NCBI GenBank assembly: GCA_035325995.1
Contig: DAOKYU010000009.1
Span: forward strand, 62,001-126,000
DNA from: Thermodesulfobacteriota bacterium
GTDB lineage: Bacteria > Desulfobacterota_D > UBA1144 > Nemesobacterales > UBA2774
Direction: 5' to 3'
DNA: 64,000 bases
Every line of letters begins with the position of its first letter. The first letter of the stretch is position 1. The notes under the pieces were generated by a model. The model ran no database searches and had not been told where the DNA came from. It was given only the letters and a program-made list of their open reading frames with translations. Positions 1 to 9,048 of this stretch are shown piece by piece. A program made the translations under genes and the position numbers.

Positions 1-2
1 CC

Positions 3-560
3 CAGCAGATTTCCGAGGGGGATTTCAGCCGCCCCGAGGCCGAGAGCTACAACGGCACCGACGGCGACATCAAGGATCGGCAGCTCTACGTCGCTAACGA
101 GCAGACGAGCCTCGCCTCGGCCATCGACGCGTCGCAGACATCCATCGCCCTGGCCGAACCGCGTTTTGCCGACGGCGAGCTCATCATCATCGACGGCGAG
201 CAGATGCTCGTCGAAAGCGGTGGCGGCACCGTCAATCTCACCGTGCAGCGGGGCGTGGCCAACACCGCTCCGGCCGCGCACGACGCCGGGACGACCGTCT
301 ATTCCGGCTACGACTACACCGGTCTGGTGCTCGATCCCATCGACGAAACCGGCACCGACGAATCGGTCTGGTACCGCCTGGCCCTGACCCAGGCCGAACT
401 CGACACCGCCACCCAGGGCGCACCGCTCAATCTCGGCGACAAGGCATTCCAGCAGACGCTGTCCTTCTGGCGGCGCTGCACCGTGCTCCCGGGCACCCCG
501 GTGCAAAACAAACTCGACATCAAGCTGCGCCTGACCGGCACGGAAAACCCGATTCTCTAA
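3..560 (+). CDS. Phage structural (tail/baseplate-associated) protein, 5'-truncated
   Basis: The frame is open from the window edge to a TAA at 558-560, so the true start lies upstream and about 185 residues are visible. The fragment begins QQISEGDFSRPEAESYNGTD and contains a DGELIIIDGEQMLVE stretch, a short beta-rich unit like those in phage tail or virion-associated proteins. No catalytic motif is visible. The next gene starts 10 bases after the stop behind a GGAGG ribosome site, so this belongs to the same run of structural genes. The structural role is inferred mostly from the DUF4815-type gene downstream. The family is not recognised. Confidence 0.6.
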   Translation, partial: QQISEGDFSRPEAESYNGTDGDIKDRQLYVANEQTSLASAIDASQTSIALAEPRFADGELIIIDGEQMLVESGGGTVNLTVQRGVANTAPAAHDAGTTVYSGYDYTGLVLDPIDETGTDESVWYRLALTQAELDTATQGAPLNLGDKAFQQTLSFWRRCTVLPGTPVQNKLDIKLRLTGTENPIL

Positions 561-570
561 GGAGGCCGCC

Positions 571-1560
571 ATGGCATACAACAGCATTCAAGGACTTGCC
601 CACGGTCGGCTCGACCTGCTCAATCAACTGCGGACCTTTCTGGTGACCACTACCGGCTGGACCCTGCACGACGACCAGTCGGCCGACCCGCAGCCGTATT
701 TCGTCTTCAAGTCGCACGGGGAATCCGGGGCCGAGGACGTCTATCTGCAGTTCCGTATCAGCGCCACCTCCGGGCGGATTCACGTCGCGGCATTCCAGTA
801 TTGGGACGCGGCCACCCACACCGGCGTCAACGAGGCTTCGCACACCAGTTACACCTACCTGCGGGTGGAGGACAGCGCCGACTTCATCTTCTGGCTGTTC
901 GCCGACCTGGACCACGTCTTCGTGGTGACCAAGCTCGTCTCCACCTACTACGGCCATTACAGCGGCTTGCTGAAACGGTTCTGGTCCGGGGCCGTCGCGC
1001 TCACGCAGGCTGCGGTCACCGCCGGAAGCGGCGTGGTGCTTCAGGTCAACGACGCCACCGTGGTCACGCCCGGACAGGACTATGTGATCAAGGACGACGC
1101 GGGCATCGAACGCGTGCGGGTGAGCGCCATCGACACCGCCGTCACGCCGAACACCATCACCGTCGAAACCCTCGTTCGGGATTACGCCTCGGGAGCCAAG
1201 ATCGGCGAGGACCCGCAGCCGGTCGTCAACAGCTACTACAACGCGCCGGGCACCTTCTACGCCGTGAACAAGTTCGACGGCTGGACTTCCGCGTCCGGCC
1301 AGCAGGGCCGCTGCGGCGCGGCCCACGGCGGGCTCCAGGGTGAAACCGATCCGGAGATGCGCTACGGCACCACCATCCTCTTTCCCTGGCTCGCCTCGAT
1401 GTCCGGTTCCGCCGTCTACCAGGAACTGCGCGGCGAACTCATCGAGATCTTCTCCGTGGGCGGCGGCAATGTCGCCTCGGAAGACACCATTCAAATCGGA
1501 ACGGACAGCTACCGCGTGTTCAACCTGACCACCGGCGGCTGGTGCGCGGTGAAGGAGTAA
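571..1560 (+). CDS. Phage-type structural protein, function unknown
   Basis: This 329-residue protein starts at ATG 571 behind AAGGAGG. It opens with a helical segment (SIQGLAHGRLDLLNQLRTFL) followed by a mixed beta-rich body with many aromatic residues and no signal peptide, membrane segment or enzymatic motif. Around residues 145-200 there is a repetitive beta region (VVLQVNDATVVTPGQDYVIK) like insertions seen in virion surface proteins. Its position between a truncated structural gene and small tail-like genes suggests a tail-tip, baseplate or decoration role. That is inference from context; I do not recognise the family. Confidence 0.6.
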   Translation: MAYNSIQGLAHGRLDLLNQLRTFLVTTTGWTLHDDQSADPQPYFVFKSHGESGAEDVYLQFRISATSGRIHVAAFQYWDAATHTGVNEASHTSYTYLRVEDSADFIFWLFADLDHVFVVTKLVSTYYGHYSGLLKRFWSGAVALTQAAVTAGSGVVLQVNDATVVTPGQDYVIKDDAGIERVRVSAIDTAVTPNTITVETLVRDYASGAKIGEDPQPVVNSYYNAPGTFYAVNKFDGWTSASGQQGRCGAAHGGLQGETDPEMRYGTTILFPWLASMSGSAVYQELRGELIEIFSVGGGNVASEDTIQIGTDSYRVFNLTTGGWCAVKE

Positions 1561-1564
1561 CGCC

Positions 1565-1696
1565 ATGGCAAATCAAAACGGAAAGCTCAAAACCGTCACC
1601 ACGATCACCGGCCAGCGTCGCCCGGGAACGCTTGTGTCCATGAACCGTGGTCAGGCACTCAAGCTCAGCGGGAGGATTCGCCGTGGCCGTGCATAA
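1565..1696 (+). CDS. Small basic protein (43 aa) in the phage structural operon
   Basis: A short frame runs from ATG 1565 to TAA 1694-1696. GAAGGAG sits about 9 bases upstream, just inside the end of the previous gene. The product (MANQNGKLKTVTTITGQRRP...) is strongly basic, rich in Thr, Gly and Arg, and has no hydrophobic segment. Its tail overlaps the next gene by about 14 bases, which suggests translational coupling. Small basic proteins are common between phage tail genes, but the role is unknown. The support is the ribosome site, the tight packing and the start spacing. Confidence 0.5.
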   Translation: MANQNGKLKTVTTITGQRRPGTLVSMNRGQALKLSGRIRRGRA

Positions 1697-2144
1697 GGGA
1701 CAACTGGCATCCATCACCACCCGCAGAGGCATCCGGCGGCCGGAACTGCTCGCCATCGGCGCGGCGCAACCAGGAACGCTCTTCGAGCTGTTTTCCGGGG
1801 CACCGGCCAGGCGCACGGTGATGGTCCGGGCCGACAGCGCGGTGCGGGTCGCCCATCGGCTCGAACGTCGATCAGACCTCGCGCTTCGAGTGAACAACCG
1901 CCTGAACCGGAGCGCCGACCTGTGGCTCGTCGTCCATGGCCGTCTGGGCGTCGATGCCGACGTGGCGGTGCGGGTGACGAGTCCCTGGCAGCGGAGCATC
2001 GACACCAGCGTCCGGACATCCGGCGCACACATCAGCCGATCCGACACCGTTCAGCGCATCGCGATCCCGGCCGGACTGCTGGCCGACACGCGCCAGATCC
2101 TGTTCGCGGTGCTCATCCATCAAGACCACGAAATTCAGACCTAA
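1683..2144 (+). CDS. Hypothetical phage-associated protein
   Basis: I chose the GTG at 1683 because GGGAGG lies 8 bases upstream; a GTG at 1647 in the same frame would add 12 residues that overlap the small gene further. The product (MAVHKGQLASITTRRGIRRP...) is about 153 residues. Alternating hydrophobic and charged stretches look like repeated beta strands (VMVRADSAVRVAHRLERRSD, then LALRVNNRLNRSADLWLVVH), possibly an internal repeat of about 20 residues. There is no known motif. The next gene starts 12 bases downstream after AAGGAG, which places it in the structural operon. Confidence 0.55.
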   Translation: MAVHKGQLASITTRRGIRRPELLAIGAAQPGTLFELFSGAPARRTVMVRADSAVRVAHRLERRSDLALRVNNRLNRSADLWLVVHGRLGVDADVAVRVTSPWQRSIDTSVRTSGAHISRSDTVQRIAIPAGLLADTRQILFAVLIHQDHEIQT

Positions 2145-2156
2145 AGGAGAACAGCA

Positions 2157-2690
2157 ATGGCACTGGGACTCATCGTCAAAACCGGCCGGATACTGACGGC
2201 CAAACTCCTCCTCGGCCAGGCCGTGGACGGCATCACCCACTGCGCCATCGGCGACGGGGATGCCAGCTTCACCGACCCGCAGAATCCGCCCGCGCCGGAT
2301 ATCGGCCAGACCGGGCTCAGAAACGAACGCGCCCGCAAGCGCTACTACAAGCGGACCTTCCTCAAGGAGGACGCCGAAGGGGCGCTCCTGGTCAATGGCG
2401 TGCGCTATCTCGAAACCGGCGAGGAGACCAACACCATCGGTGTCTTCTTCCGCTTCGACGAGGCCGAGGCCAACGGCATCACTATCCGCGAATACGGCTT
2501 CTTCGGCGGCGACGTGCAGTACACGGCCAGCGTCACCGGGGATCTCGCCATGGGCGGCGTGTTCCATCAGGACACCAACCCGACCGGCGAGGTGCTGCGC
2601 CCGGGCTACCTGTACGAGGTGAAGAACATTCCCGACTTCAACAAGATTTCCGACACCCGCGTGGAGCTGGTCGGGATCATCAAGATCTAA
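2157..2690 (+). CDS. Phage tail fibre/collar-like protein
   Basis: This 177-residue protein starts at ATG 2157 behind AAAGGAG. It begins MALGLIVKTGRILTAKLLLG and contains CAIGDGDASFTDPQNPP and GITIREYGFFGGDVQYTA. The pairing of a 'GDG' turn near the N terminus with an 'IxEYGFFGG' strand later is typical of short phage tail-fibre or collar N-terminal modules, which place the protein on the baseplate. It lies immediately before the large DUF4815-type gene, with AAGATCTAACTGGAGG between them. The assignment to a tail-fibre module is by resemblance and moderate in strength; no receptor-binding domain is recognisable. Confidence 0.55.
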   Translation: MALGLIVKTGRILTAKLLLGQAVDGITHCAIGDGDASFTDPQNPPAPDIGQTGLRNERARKRYYKRTFLKEDAEGALLVNGVRYLETGEETNTIGVFFRFDEAEANGITIREYGFFGGDVQYTASVTGDLAMGGVFHQDTNPTGEVLRPGYLYEVKNIPDFNKISDTRVELVGIIKI

Positions 2691-2705
2691 CTGGAGGATT
2701 CAAAC

Positions 2706-5700
2706 ATGAGCATCTCACGCGAGACATTCGACCCGACCAAGAATTACAAGCGCATCCGTTACCATCAGGATCGCGACCTGCTGGATTCCGAACTCAACGA
2801 GCAGCAGGACATCATCAATCTGGAGCGGCGCAAGATCGCCGACATCCTGTTCAAGGAAGGCTCCATCATCATGGGCCTCGAGGTCAGGGCGGCCGCCAAC
2901 GTCCTGACCCTGGCCCCGGGCGTGGTCTACATCGACGGCCATCTGGAACAGGTGAGCGGCGCGACTCTGACCTATGACCCGGCCACCACCAGCGGGGCCG
3001 ACTACGTCTATGTGGAGCTGCTGAAGTACAACTACGGCTACACCCAGGACCCGGCCCTGATCAATCCGGCCACCGGCGAGCCCACCGCCGAACGGGAAAA
3101 ATGGGTTCTTTCTCTCAAGGCGACGGATACCAGCGGCCAGACGCTGCCCAACAACGTGGCCGAGCGCCGGGTGATCCCGATCTACAAGTTCGACCGCGAG
3201 AGCGGAGACGTCACGCCCACGGTGCAGGAGAAGTCCAACCTCTACCTGCGGGATCTGCTGGGCACGCTGCCGGGCAGTCGGATCACCGTCTCCTCGATCA
3301 CCGAGGACCAGCTCTCCTTCGCCGCCGCAGAGGGGCTCAATTCCCTGATTCAGAACCTGGCCGAGCGCACCTTCGACCAGGCAGGAAGCTATCTGGTGCG
3401 GGGTTTCGACACCTTCATCGGCGGGGTCGACGACGACAGCGTGGAGGCGATCACCAACGCCGGACGCGCCTACATCCAGGGCTTCCGGCATCAGCGCGAT
3501 CTGCCCACCTCGACCCTGGTGCCTAAATCCATCGCCACCAAGACGGTGCGCGGCGAGCAGAAGACCTTCGACATCAACAAGCGCCGCTATCCGGTCAACT
3601 CCACCCCGCTCAAGGAGACGACCCAGGTGGAGGCCATCGTCGAGATCACTCGCAACGTCACTCGCGGCTCGGTGGGCGGCGGCGAAGACCTGCTCGACCC
3701 CAATCCCGTGGTGGATATCCTCGAGGTCAGTCAGGGGGCGACCATCTTCCAGGAGGGCGTGGACTGGCAGCAGTCGGGCAACCATGTCGATTGGCTCGGC
3801 TCCGGCAACGAACCGGCCATCGGCACCACCTACACGGTGCGCTGGACCTACACCAAGCAGATGATCAAGGGCACCGACTACGTGGACAGCGGCTGGTTCG
3901 GGCAGGCCAACCATCCGGCGGCCGGAAACTACTTCTATCTGGTGACCGCCTACAACGCCACCGGCGAGACGGCCTTCAACGCCGCTGCGGTCATTGCCCG
4001 GGCCACCGCCGCCGGGGAGATGAACAAGCTCTCCTGGCTGCCGGTCAGCGGCGCGACCGGCTATCGCGTCTACCGGGCCGCCACCAACGGCGCACGGACC
4101 GACTACAAGCGCCTGATGGAACTGGGCAGCGAGGCGCTCTCCTACGTCGACGACGGCGTCGAGGAGATCGGCACCGCTTCGCCTCCGGCCACCAACACGG
4201 CCGGACTCACCATGTCGCCGGTCCAGCTCGAGATGGGCAACCTCAACGTGATTAACTTCGGGCGCGGCAGCCTCGGCGACCAGCCGGTGAACGGTTCCAA
4301 TTGCAGCCTGGACTACGACTATTACCTTGGCCGCCGCGACATCGTTTACGCCACCACCACCGAGATCAAGCGGCTGGAAGGGGCTCCGGCGGATTTCCCG
4401 AAGCTTCCCATCGTGCCGGAAAACGCCCTGGGACTGTGCAGCATCGATTGCCCGCCCAACTCCACCGACATGGAGATCCGCAACTTCGGCCTGACCCGCA
4501 TCACCATGGACCAGATCCACGACATCATTCAGGACGTCGAGGACCTGAAGTACAACGATGCCCAGTACCAGATGAACAACGAGCTGCAAAACCGGGACGC
4601 CCAGACCAAAAAAGGCATCTACTCGGACGACTTCTCGAACACCGCCCAGTCGGACATCTACCACGCCGAATGGGACGCCCGGGTCAACGAGATCGCCCGC
4701 TTCGTCGCGCCGGACCGCATTCCGCACTCTACGGTGCTCTCGGTCGATCAGGCGGGCAGCAACGCCAGCTTCTTCGGCAGCCTGGCGCTGCTGCCGGGCA
4801 ATGAGACGGTGCTGGTGGAACAGAACGACTGGTCCGAAGAGCGCAACATCAACCCCTACGCGGTGTTCGACAAGCCCCCGGCCATGCTGCAGATCACGCC
4901 CAACCTCGGGCGGCGCGGCCAGACCGGCATCGCCGTCACCGGCATCAACTTCACCCCGAGCAAATCCGGCATCGTGCTGCGCTGCGACGGCCAGGTGATG
5001 GCCAGCAACCTGATCAGCGACGAGGCCGGTCGGGTCAGCGCCTCCTTCACCATCCCGACCAACGCCCGCAATGGCAACCGTATCGTGGAGATGGCCGACG
5101 GCGTCTACTCGGCCCGGGCCAGCCTGCAGATCAACGATCCGCTGGTCATCACCCGCATCGAGCGCATCATCGAGAACCGCATCATCCGCGTACCCGTGGT
5201 GCAGGTGGTCTGGCGCACCCAGACCATCTTCGTGCCCCGCGATCCACTGGCCCAGACCTTCAGCTTCACTCAAAACCAGGTGATCTCCAGCATCGGGCTG
5301 CAGTTTACCGCCAGGGACCCGAGCATCCCGGTCACGGTGCAGATTCGCGGCGTCACCACCGGTCTGCCCAACGGCGTGGTGTTCGCCGAGAAGGTGCTGG
5401 CCCCGAACGAGATCAGTCTGAGCGGCGAGACCCGCATTCGTTTCGACGACCCGTTCTACGCCGAGGCCAACACCAGCTATTCCGTGGTGCTGCTGACCAA
5501 CAGCACCAATTACAAGGTGCGCACCGCCACTCTCGGCAAGATGGGCCGCTGGGGCATCATCACCCGCCAGACCTACATGGAAGGCGTGCTGCTGGAGAGC
5601 TCCAACGCCGAGACCTGGACGCCGCTCAACGGTTCCGACCTGGCGATGAAGATCTACGGTTACAACTTCCAGTCCGAGGGGATGATCCGCTTCCAGCCGG

Positions 5701-6254
5701 TCACCGGCGTGCAGTTCTCCGACATCAACCTCGACGAATACTCGGCCATCCCCCAGGGCACCGGTCTCGACTGGGAATACTCCACCGACGGCGGCGTGAC
5801 CTGGGACGCCATGGTTCCCGCAGAGGAGGAGCGGCTGCCCAACCTCGCCACCCGGGTCCAGATCCGCGTGCGTCTGAGCAGCTCGCTCTCCAACGACACC
5901 CCGGCCATCAACTTCCGCGACGTCAACCTGGTGGGCTACCTCAATAAGACCACCGGGGCCTACCTGACCCGCGAGAACGAGCTGACCCAGGGGGTGGAAT
6001 CGACCAAGGCCTATGTGCAGATGCAAATCCCCAGCGGCACCACCCTGCAATGGTTCGCCAGCAACGACGGCGGCCTGACCTGGGAGGCGATGACCATCCA
6101 GGACACCCGGCCCATCGACGAGAACTGGACCGAGTACACCCTGGTGCGCACCTTCACCGACAACACCGGCAACAAGGTCCGTTACAAGGCCGAGATGACC
6201 GGCACGCCGCTGATCTACCCGCGCATCCATTCGCTGGGCGCGACCCTGAGCTAA
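2706..6254 (+). CDS. DUF4815-type large phage tail/baseplate protein
   Basis: This 1182-residue protein starts at ATG 2706 behind CTGGAGG. The N terminus (FDPTKNYKRIRYHQDRDLLD, then SELNEQQDI) and the following GVVYIDGHLE strand match my memory of the DUF4815 family of phage tail-associated proteins. Residues about 400-500 look like a fibronectin type III unit (YFYLVTAYNATGETAFN, then SGATGYRVYR). Residues about 725-800 look like an IPT/TIG unit (PNLGRRGQTGIAVTGINFTP). The C terminus holds repeated 'STDGGVTWDAM' / 'SNDGGLTWEAM' beta motifs. Such modular proteins form tail-tip or side-fibre structures and bind host surfaces. The family assignment is reasonably firm; the exact position in a virion is inference. 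Confidence 0.8.
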   Translation: MSISRETFDPTKNYKRIRYHQDRDLLDSELNEQQDIINLERRKIADILFKEGSIIMGLEVRAAANVLTLAPGVVYIDGHLEQVSGATLTYDPATTSGADYVYVELLKYNYGYTQDPALINPATGEPTAEREKWVLSLKATDTSGQTLPNNVAERRVIPIYKFDRESGDVTPTVQEKSNLYLRDLLGTLPGSRITVSSITEDQLSFAAAEGLNSLIQNLAERTFDQAGSYLVRGFDTFIGGVDDDSVEAITNAGRAYIQGFRHQRDLPTSTLVPKSIATKTVRGEQKTFDINKRRYPVNSTPLKETTQVEAIVEITRNVTRGSVGGGEDLLDPNPVVDILEVSQGATIFQEGVDWQQSGNHVDWLGSGNEPAIGTTYTVRWTYTKQMIKGTDYVDSGWFGQANHPAAGNYFYLVTAYNATGETAFNAAAVIARATAAGEMNKLSWLPVSGATGYRVYRAATNGARTDYKRLMELGSEALSYVDDGVEEIGTASPPATNTAGLTMSPVQLEMGNLNVINFGRGSLGDQPVNGSNCSLDYDYYLGRRDIVYATTTEIKRLEGAPADFPKLPIVPENALGLCSIDCPPNSTDMEIRNFGLTRITMDQIHDIIQDVEDLKYNDAQYQMNNELQNRDAQTKKGIYSDDFSNTAQSDIYHAEWDARVNEIARFVAPDRIPHSTVLSVDQAGSNASFFGSLALLPGNETVLVEQNDWSEERNINPYAVFDKPPAMLQITPNLGRRGQTGIAVTGINFTPSKSGIVLRCDGQVMASNLISDEAGRVSASFTIPTNARNGNRIVEMADGVYSARASLQINDPLVITRIERIIENRIIRVPVVQVVWRTQTIFVPRDPLAQTFSFTQNQVISSIGLQFTARDPSIPVTVQIRGVTTGLPNGVVFAEKVLAPNEISLSGETRIRFDDPFYAEANTSYSVVLLTNSTNYKVRTATLGKMGRWGIITRQTYMEGVLLESSNAETWTPLNGSDLAMKIYGYNFQSEGMIRFQPVTGVQFSDINLDEYSAIPQGTGLDWEYSTDGGVTWDAMVPAEEERLPNLATRVQIRVRLSSSLSNDTPAINFRDVNLVGYLNKTTGAYLTRENELTQGVESTKAYVQMQIPSGTTLQWFASNDGGLTWEAMTIQDTRPIDENWTEYTLVRTFTDNTGNKVRYKAEMTGTPLIYPRIHSLGATLS

Positions 6255-6266
6255 GGAGGCACGGCC

Positions 6267-6524
6267 ATGATCGTTCGACGCAAAGGCGGCCTGACCGAGT
6301 TCATCCCCACGCCGCAGGAGAAGCGCGACGGCCTGATCCGCGACAACGCCCTGGGCCTGCTGGAGAATCTGCACCAGCGCCTGGCGCGGCTGGAACGGGC
6401 GTCAAAGCTTCCGGCCACCGAAGCGGAGGCCTTCACGGCGCTGCTGGCGCGGATGCGGGCCGACGAGTCGCGCAACCTCGAGCTGCACGCCAGTCTGATC
6501 ACCGGCGAAACTGCTTCCGGCTGA
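6267..6524 (+). CDS. Small helical protein at the end of the structural operon
   Basis: An 85-residue frame starts at ATG 6267, preceded by AAGGAGG overlapping the end of the DUF4815 gene. The protein (MIVRRKGGLTEFIPTPQEKR...) has a short basic head followed by a long amphipathic helix (LGLLENLHQRLARLERASKL), then a second helix. It may oligomerise as a coiled coil, as many small tail-assembly or chaperone proteins do. It is the last gene before a strong hairpin at 6548-6587, so it probably closes the structural transcription unit. No family is recognised. Confidence 0.6.
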   Translation: MIVRRKGGLTEFIPTPQEKRDGLIRDNALGLLENLHQRLARLERASKLPATEAEAFTALLARMRADESRNLELHASLITGETASG

Positions 6525-6547
6525 CCGGCTCACTGCCACCGCCACCC

Positions 6548-6587
6548 CAGAAACCCCGGATACGGCCAGCCCGTTCCGGGGTTTCTG
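6548..6587 (+). terminator. Strong stem-loop after the phage structural operon
   Basis: CAGAAACCCCGGA (6548-6560) pairs perfectly over 13 bases with TCCGGGGTTTCTG (6575-6587) around a 14-base loop. The bases that follow (CCGTCTTTGC) hold only a weak T run, so termination may be inefficient or factor-dependent. It lies 23 bases past the last structural gene. The rest of the gap up to the amidoligase start at 6774 is AT-richer and could hold that cassette's promoter, but I see no convincing -35/-10 pair. Confidence 0.65.
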
Positions 6588-6773
6588 CCGTCTTTGCTTC
6601 GCCCAATCCGGACAAACTCGCAAATCATTGAAAATAAACGTGTTAAATGTCGGCTTCGGCTGTTCTTCTACTTGATTTGTGTCCGGAAAGAAGCATTCAT
6701 TCATGGTGTAAGCAGAGGCTGAAAAGCCTTGCCAGACAACGACTTAGAAGCGCCATGAACGACGGAGGCACGC

Positions 6774-7733
6774 ATGAACCTGAAAGAGATCCACTACGGG
6801 ATCGAGATCGAGACCGTAAAACGCACCCGGGAACAGATCGCCTGGGCCATCCACTCGGTAGTGGGCGGCACGGTCCGCCATGTCGGCATCCCCAGCAGCT
6901 ATGACCCCTGGGAGGTCGAGGACCTGCGCGGCCGCGTCTGGAAGGTGGTGGGGGACGCTTCCCTGACCAGCGTCCCGGCCCATCTGCGGGCCGAGGTGGT
7001 CAGCCCGGTGCTCGGCTACGACGACATCCCTCAACTGCAGGAGGTGGTCCGGGCCATCCGCCGCGCCGGAGGCAAGATCAACAGCCAGTGCGGCATTCAC
7101 ATCCATATCGACGCCGCGCCCTTCGACGGCAGACACCTGGGTAACCTGGCCAAGATCATCTACAAGCAGGAGCCGCTGATCCTTCACGCCCTCGGCATCA
7201 GCCGCGACAGGCTCAATCGCTACACCCGGCCGGTCAGCGACGAACTGATCCAGCGTATCGAACAGCATCGCCCCCGCACCAAGGACCAGCTCAACCGCAT
7301 CTGGTACGGCTACCACAACCGCCAGCCCCAGCACTACGACAACAGCCGCTACCACGGGGTCAACCTGCACAACGTCTGGTACCGGGGCACGGTGGAGTTC
7401 CGCTGGTTCGAGGCGACCCTCCATGCGGGACGGATCAAGGCTTACCTGCAATTCTGCCTCGCCGTCGCCGCCAAGGCGCTCAATGGTCGGGCAGCCTCCA
7501 GCCGCAAGCGGGACTTCGATCCTCAGAGCGCCAAGTACGACTTCCGGGTCTTCTTGCTCCACCTCGGCCTGATCGGCGACGAGTTCAAGACCGCCCGCAA
7601 GCATCTGATGACCAACATGCCGGGTGACGCCGCCTTCAAGAACGGACGGCCCAAACCGGAGGACGTCCTTCCGGACGAAACGACCACCAATCTCACCAAC
7701 GAGGCCGGGCAAGTTCCCGGCCTCACTGTTTAA
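6774..7733 (+). CDS. Amidoligase family enzyme
   Basis: This 319-residue protein belongs to the amidoligase group of the glutamine-synthetase fold, which uses ATP to join an amine to a carboxylate. The family's opening strand YGIEIET is at residues 8-14. A CGIHIHIDA metal/substrate strand is near residue 105, and the VEFRWFEATLH strand with conserved Glu and Arg is near 206. The start at ATG 6774 has GGAGG 7-11 bases upstream. It heads a cassette with a glutamine amidotransferase (8251) and a gamma-glutamylcyclotransferase (9045), which together suggest synthesis or editing of a glutamyl- or peptide-like product. The substrate is unknown. Family assignment is good; the biology is inference. 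Confidence 0.82.
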   Translation: MNLKEIHYGIEIETVKRTREQIAWAIHSVVGGTVRHVGIPSSYDPWEVEDLRGRVWKVVGDASLTSVPAHLRAEVVSPVLGYDDIPQLQEVVRAIRRAGGKINSQCGIHIHIDAAPFDGRHLGNLAKIIYKQEPLILHALGISRDRLNRYTRPVSDELIQRIEQHRPRTKDQLNRIWYGYHNRQPQHYDNSRYHGVNLHNVWYRGTVEFRWFEATLHAGRIKAYLQFCLAVAAKALNGRAASSRKRDFDPQSAKYDFRVFLLHLGLIGDEFKTARKHLMTNMPGDAAFKNGRPKPEDVLPDETTTNLTNEAGQVPGLTV

Positions 7734-7744
7734 GGAGGTGCCCC

Positions 7745-8266
7745 ATGAAGATTCTGATCCGCTCCACCACGCTGGACGGCGAACCGATTCCCGGCAGTGG
7801 GGAAACCATCCAGGCCGCCGACTGCCTCGAAGTTGTCGAGCTGATGCGCGGCCAGACGCCGTTTACCGCCAGCCGAGCGCCCCGGGACTACATGACCGAA
7901 GTGCTTTCCGGCATCGAAGGCGGGCCGCCCCAGCCATTGCCGGAGGAAGTAGCCGCTGCGGCCGCCGAGTTTCTCACCCGTCTGGCGCGGCACGGCCTGA
8001 TCGAATTCCTGCCCGACGACAAGGCCAGCGATCCCTGGCCGGAACGCTTCCTCGAAGCTCTGGAAACGGTGCGGCTCTCCGGGCGCACCAACATGCTCGA
8101 CCACCCGGAGGTGACCCGGCTGACCGCCGATATGGGCTACCCGGAGGTGGCCGAGTGGCTGGCGGACCACCGGCGCGAATACGCGGCCTTCGTCCTCGAA
8201 GGGACGAGACCGCTCGGTAAGAACTTCGGCGGCAAGGAGGACCCGGCTCCATGTGCGGACAAGTAG
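7745..8266 (+). CDS. Unknown 173-residue protein in the amidoligase cassette
   Basis: The frame starts at ATG 7745 behind AAGGAGG and overlaps the amidotransferase gene by 16 bases, so the two are probably translationally coupled. It opens MKILIRSTTLDGEPIPGSGE, a short beta-hairpin-like head, followed by an acidic, mainly helical body (VVELMRGQTPFTASR, EFLTRLARHGLIEFLPDD). A dozen residues at the C terminus are lysine- and glycine-rich. It has no signal peptide, membrane segment or catalytic signature. It could be an adaptor or the substrate of the cassette. I do not recognise the family. Confidence 0.7.
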   Translation: MKILIRSTTLDGEPIPGSGETIQAADCLEVVELMRGQTPFTASRAPRDYMTEVLSGIEGGPPQPLPEEVAAAAAEFLTRLARHGLIEFLPDDKASDPWPERFLEALETVRLSGRTNMLDHPEVTRLTADMGYPEVAEWLADHRREYAAFVLEGTRPLGKNFGGKEDPAPCADK

Positions 8267-9048
8267 GCATCATCTTCGGCCGCAAGCGCAGACGGCCCGA
8301 CGAGCGGGATTACCTGCGCGAGCTCTTCATCCGCATGCTGCTGCACAGCGAGGAGCGCGGACCGCACGCCTCCGGTCTGGCCTGGCTCAAGACTGACGGC
8401 AGCCACCGCATCTTCAAACGGCCGATGCGGGCGCACGAGCTGGTCTACGAGAAGCCGTTCCAGGAGCTGCTCGGACAGGTCGACAACGAGACTACCATCC
8501 TCATGGGGCACACCCGCTGGCGCACCCGGGGCAACGAGTTCAACAACCGCAACAACCATCCCATCCGGGCCGGGATCGTCATCGGCACCCACAACGGCAC
8601 CATCTACAACGCCGATTATCTGTTCCGCCGTCTCGGGCTGCCGCGCTACGCCGAGGTGGACAGCGAGCTGATCTTCCGTCTGGCCGACCGCTTCGCGCCC
8701 GAAGGCCCCATCGACCAGGAGGGCCTGAAGAAGGCGCTTGCCCTCTGTCGCGGTCAGATGAGCGCCGTGCTGGCCTCACGGCTCGACCCCGGCACCATCA
8801 CCGTACTCAAGGGCAACAAGCCACTCTGCCTGCGCATCCACCGCCAACACCGGGTGGTGCTCTACGCCTCGGACGACGCCTTCATCGACTTCGCCGTGGA
8901 CTTTGATCCGGGCTGGCGCGAGCTGGAGGTGCCGCCCATGACCATGCTCACCATCCGCCACGAGGATGTGCGGGCCATCGACAACAGCGAATTCCGCTTC
9001 ATACCCCAGGAGCGCAAAGGGACACTGCCCGAAGGAGTGAATGCATGA
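8251..9048 (+). CDS. Class II (Ntn) glutamine amidotransferase
   Basis: The 265-residue product starts MCGQVGIIFG, placing the nucleophilic cysteine at position 2 as required in Ntn-type glutaminases after Met removal. Further family marks are the GHTRWRTRG arginine loop near residue 90, the oxyanion-hole THNGTIYN near 112 and VDSELIFRLAD near 134. Such domains release ammonia from glutamine for a partner synthetase. No synthetase domain is fused here, so the neighbouring amidoligase is the likely ammonia acceptor or partner. It overlaps the preceding unknown gene by 16 bases and the following cyclotransferase by an ATGA. The fold assignment is firm and the partner is inferred. Confidence 0.87.
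   Translation: MCGQVGIIFGRKRRRPDERDYLRELFIRMLLHSEERGPHASGLAWLKTDGSHRIFKRPMRAHELVYEKPFQELLGQVDNETTILMGHTRWRTRGNEFNNRNNHPIRAGIVIGTHNGTIYNADYLFRRLGLPRYAEVDSELIFRLADRFAPEGPIDQEGLKKALALCRGQMSAVLASRLDPGTITVLKGNKPLCLRIHRQHRVVLYASDDAFIDFAVDFDPGWRELEVPPMTMLTIRHEDVRAIDNSEFRFIPQERKGTLPEGVNA

Noticed and set aside
2715..6374. A 1219-residue open frame on the minus strand opposite the DUF4815-type gene
   Set aside because: It mirrors the plus-strand gene in GC-rich DNA, is rich in low-information His/Gly/Val runs and has no family features or ribosome site.
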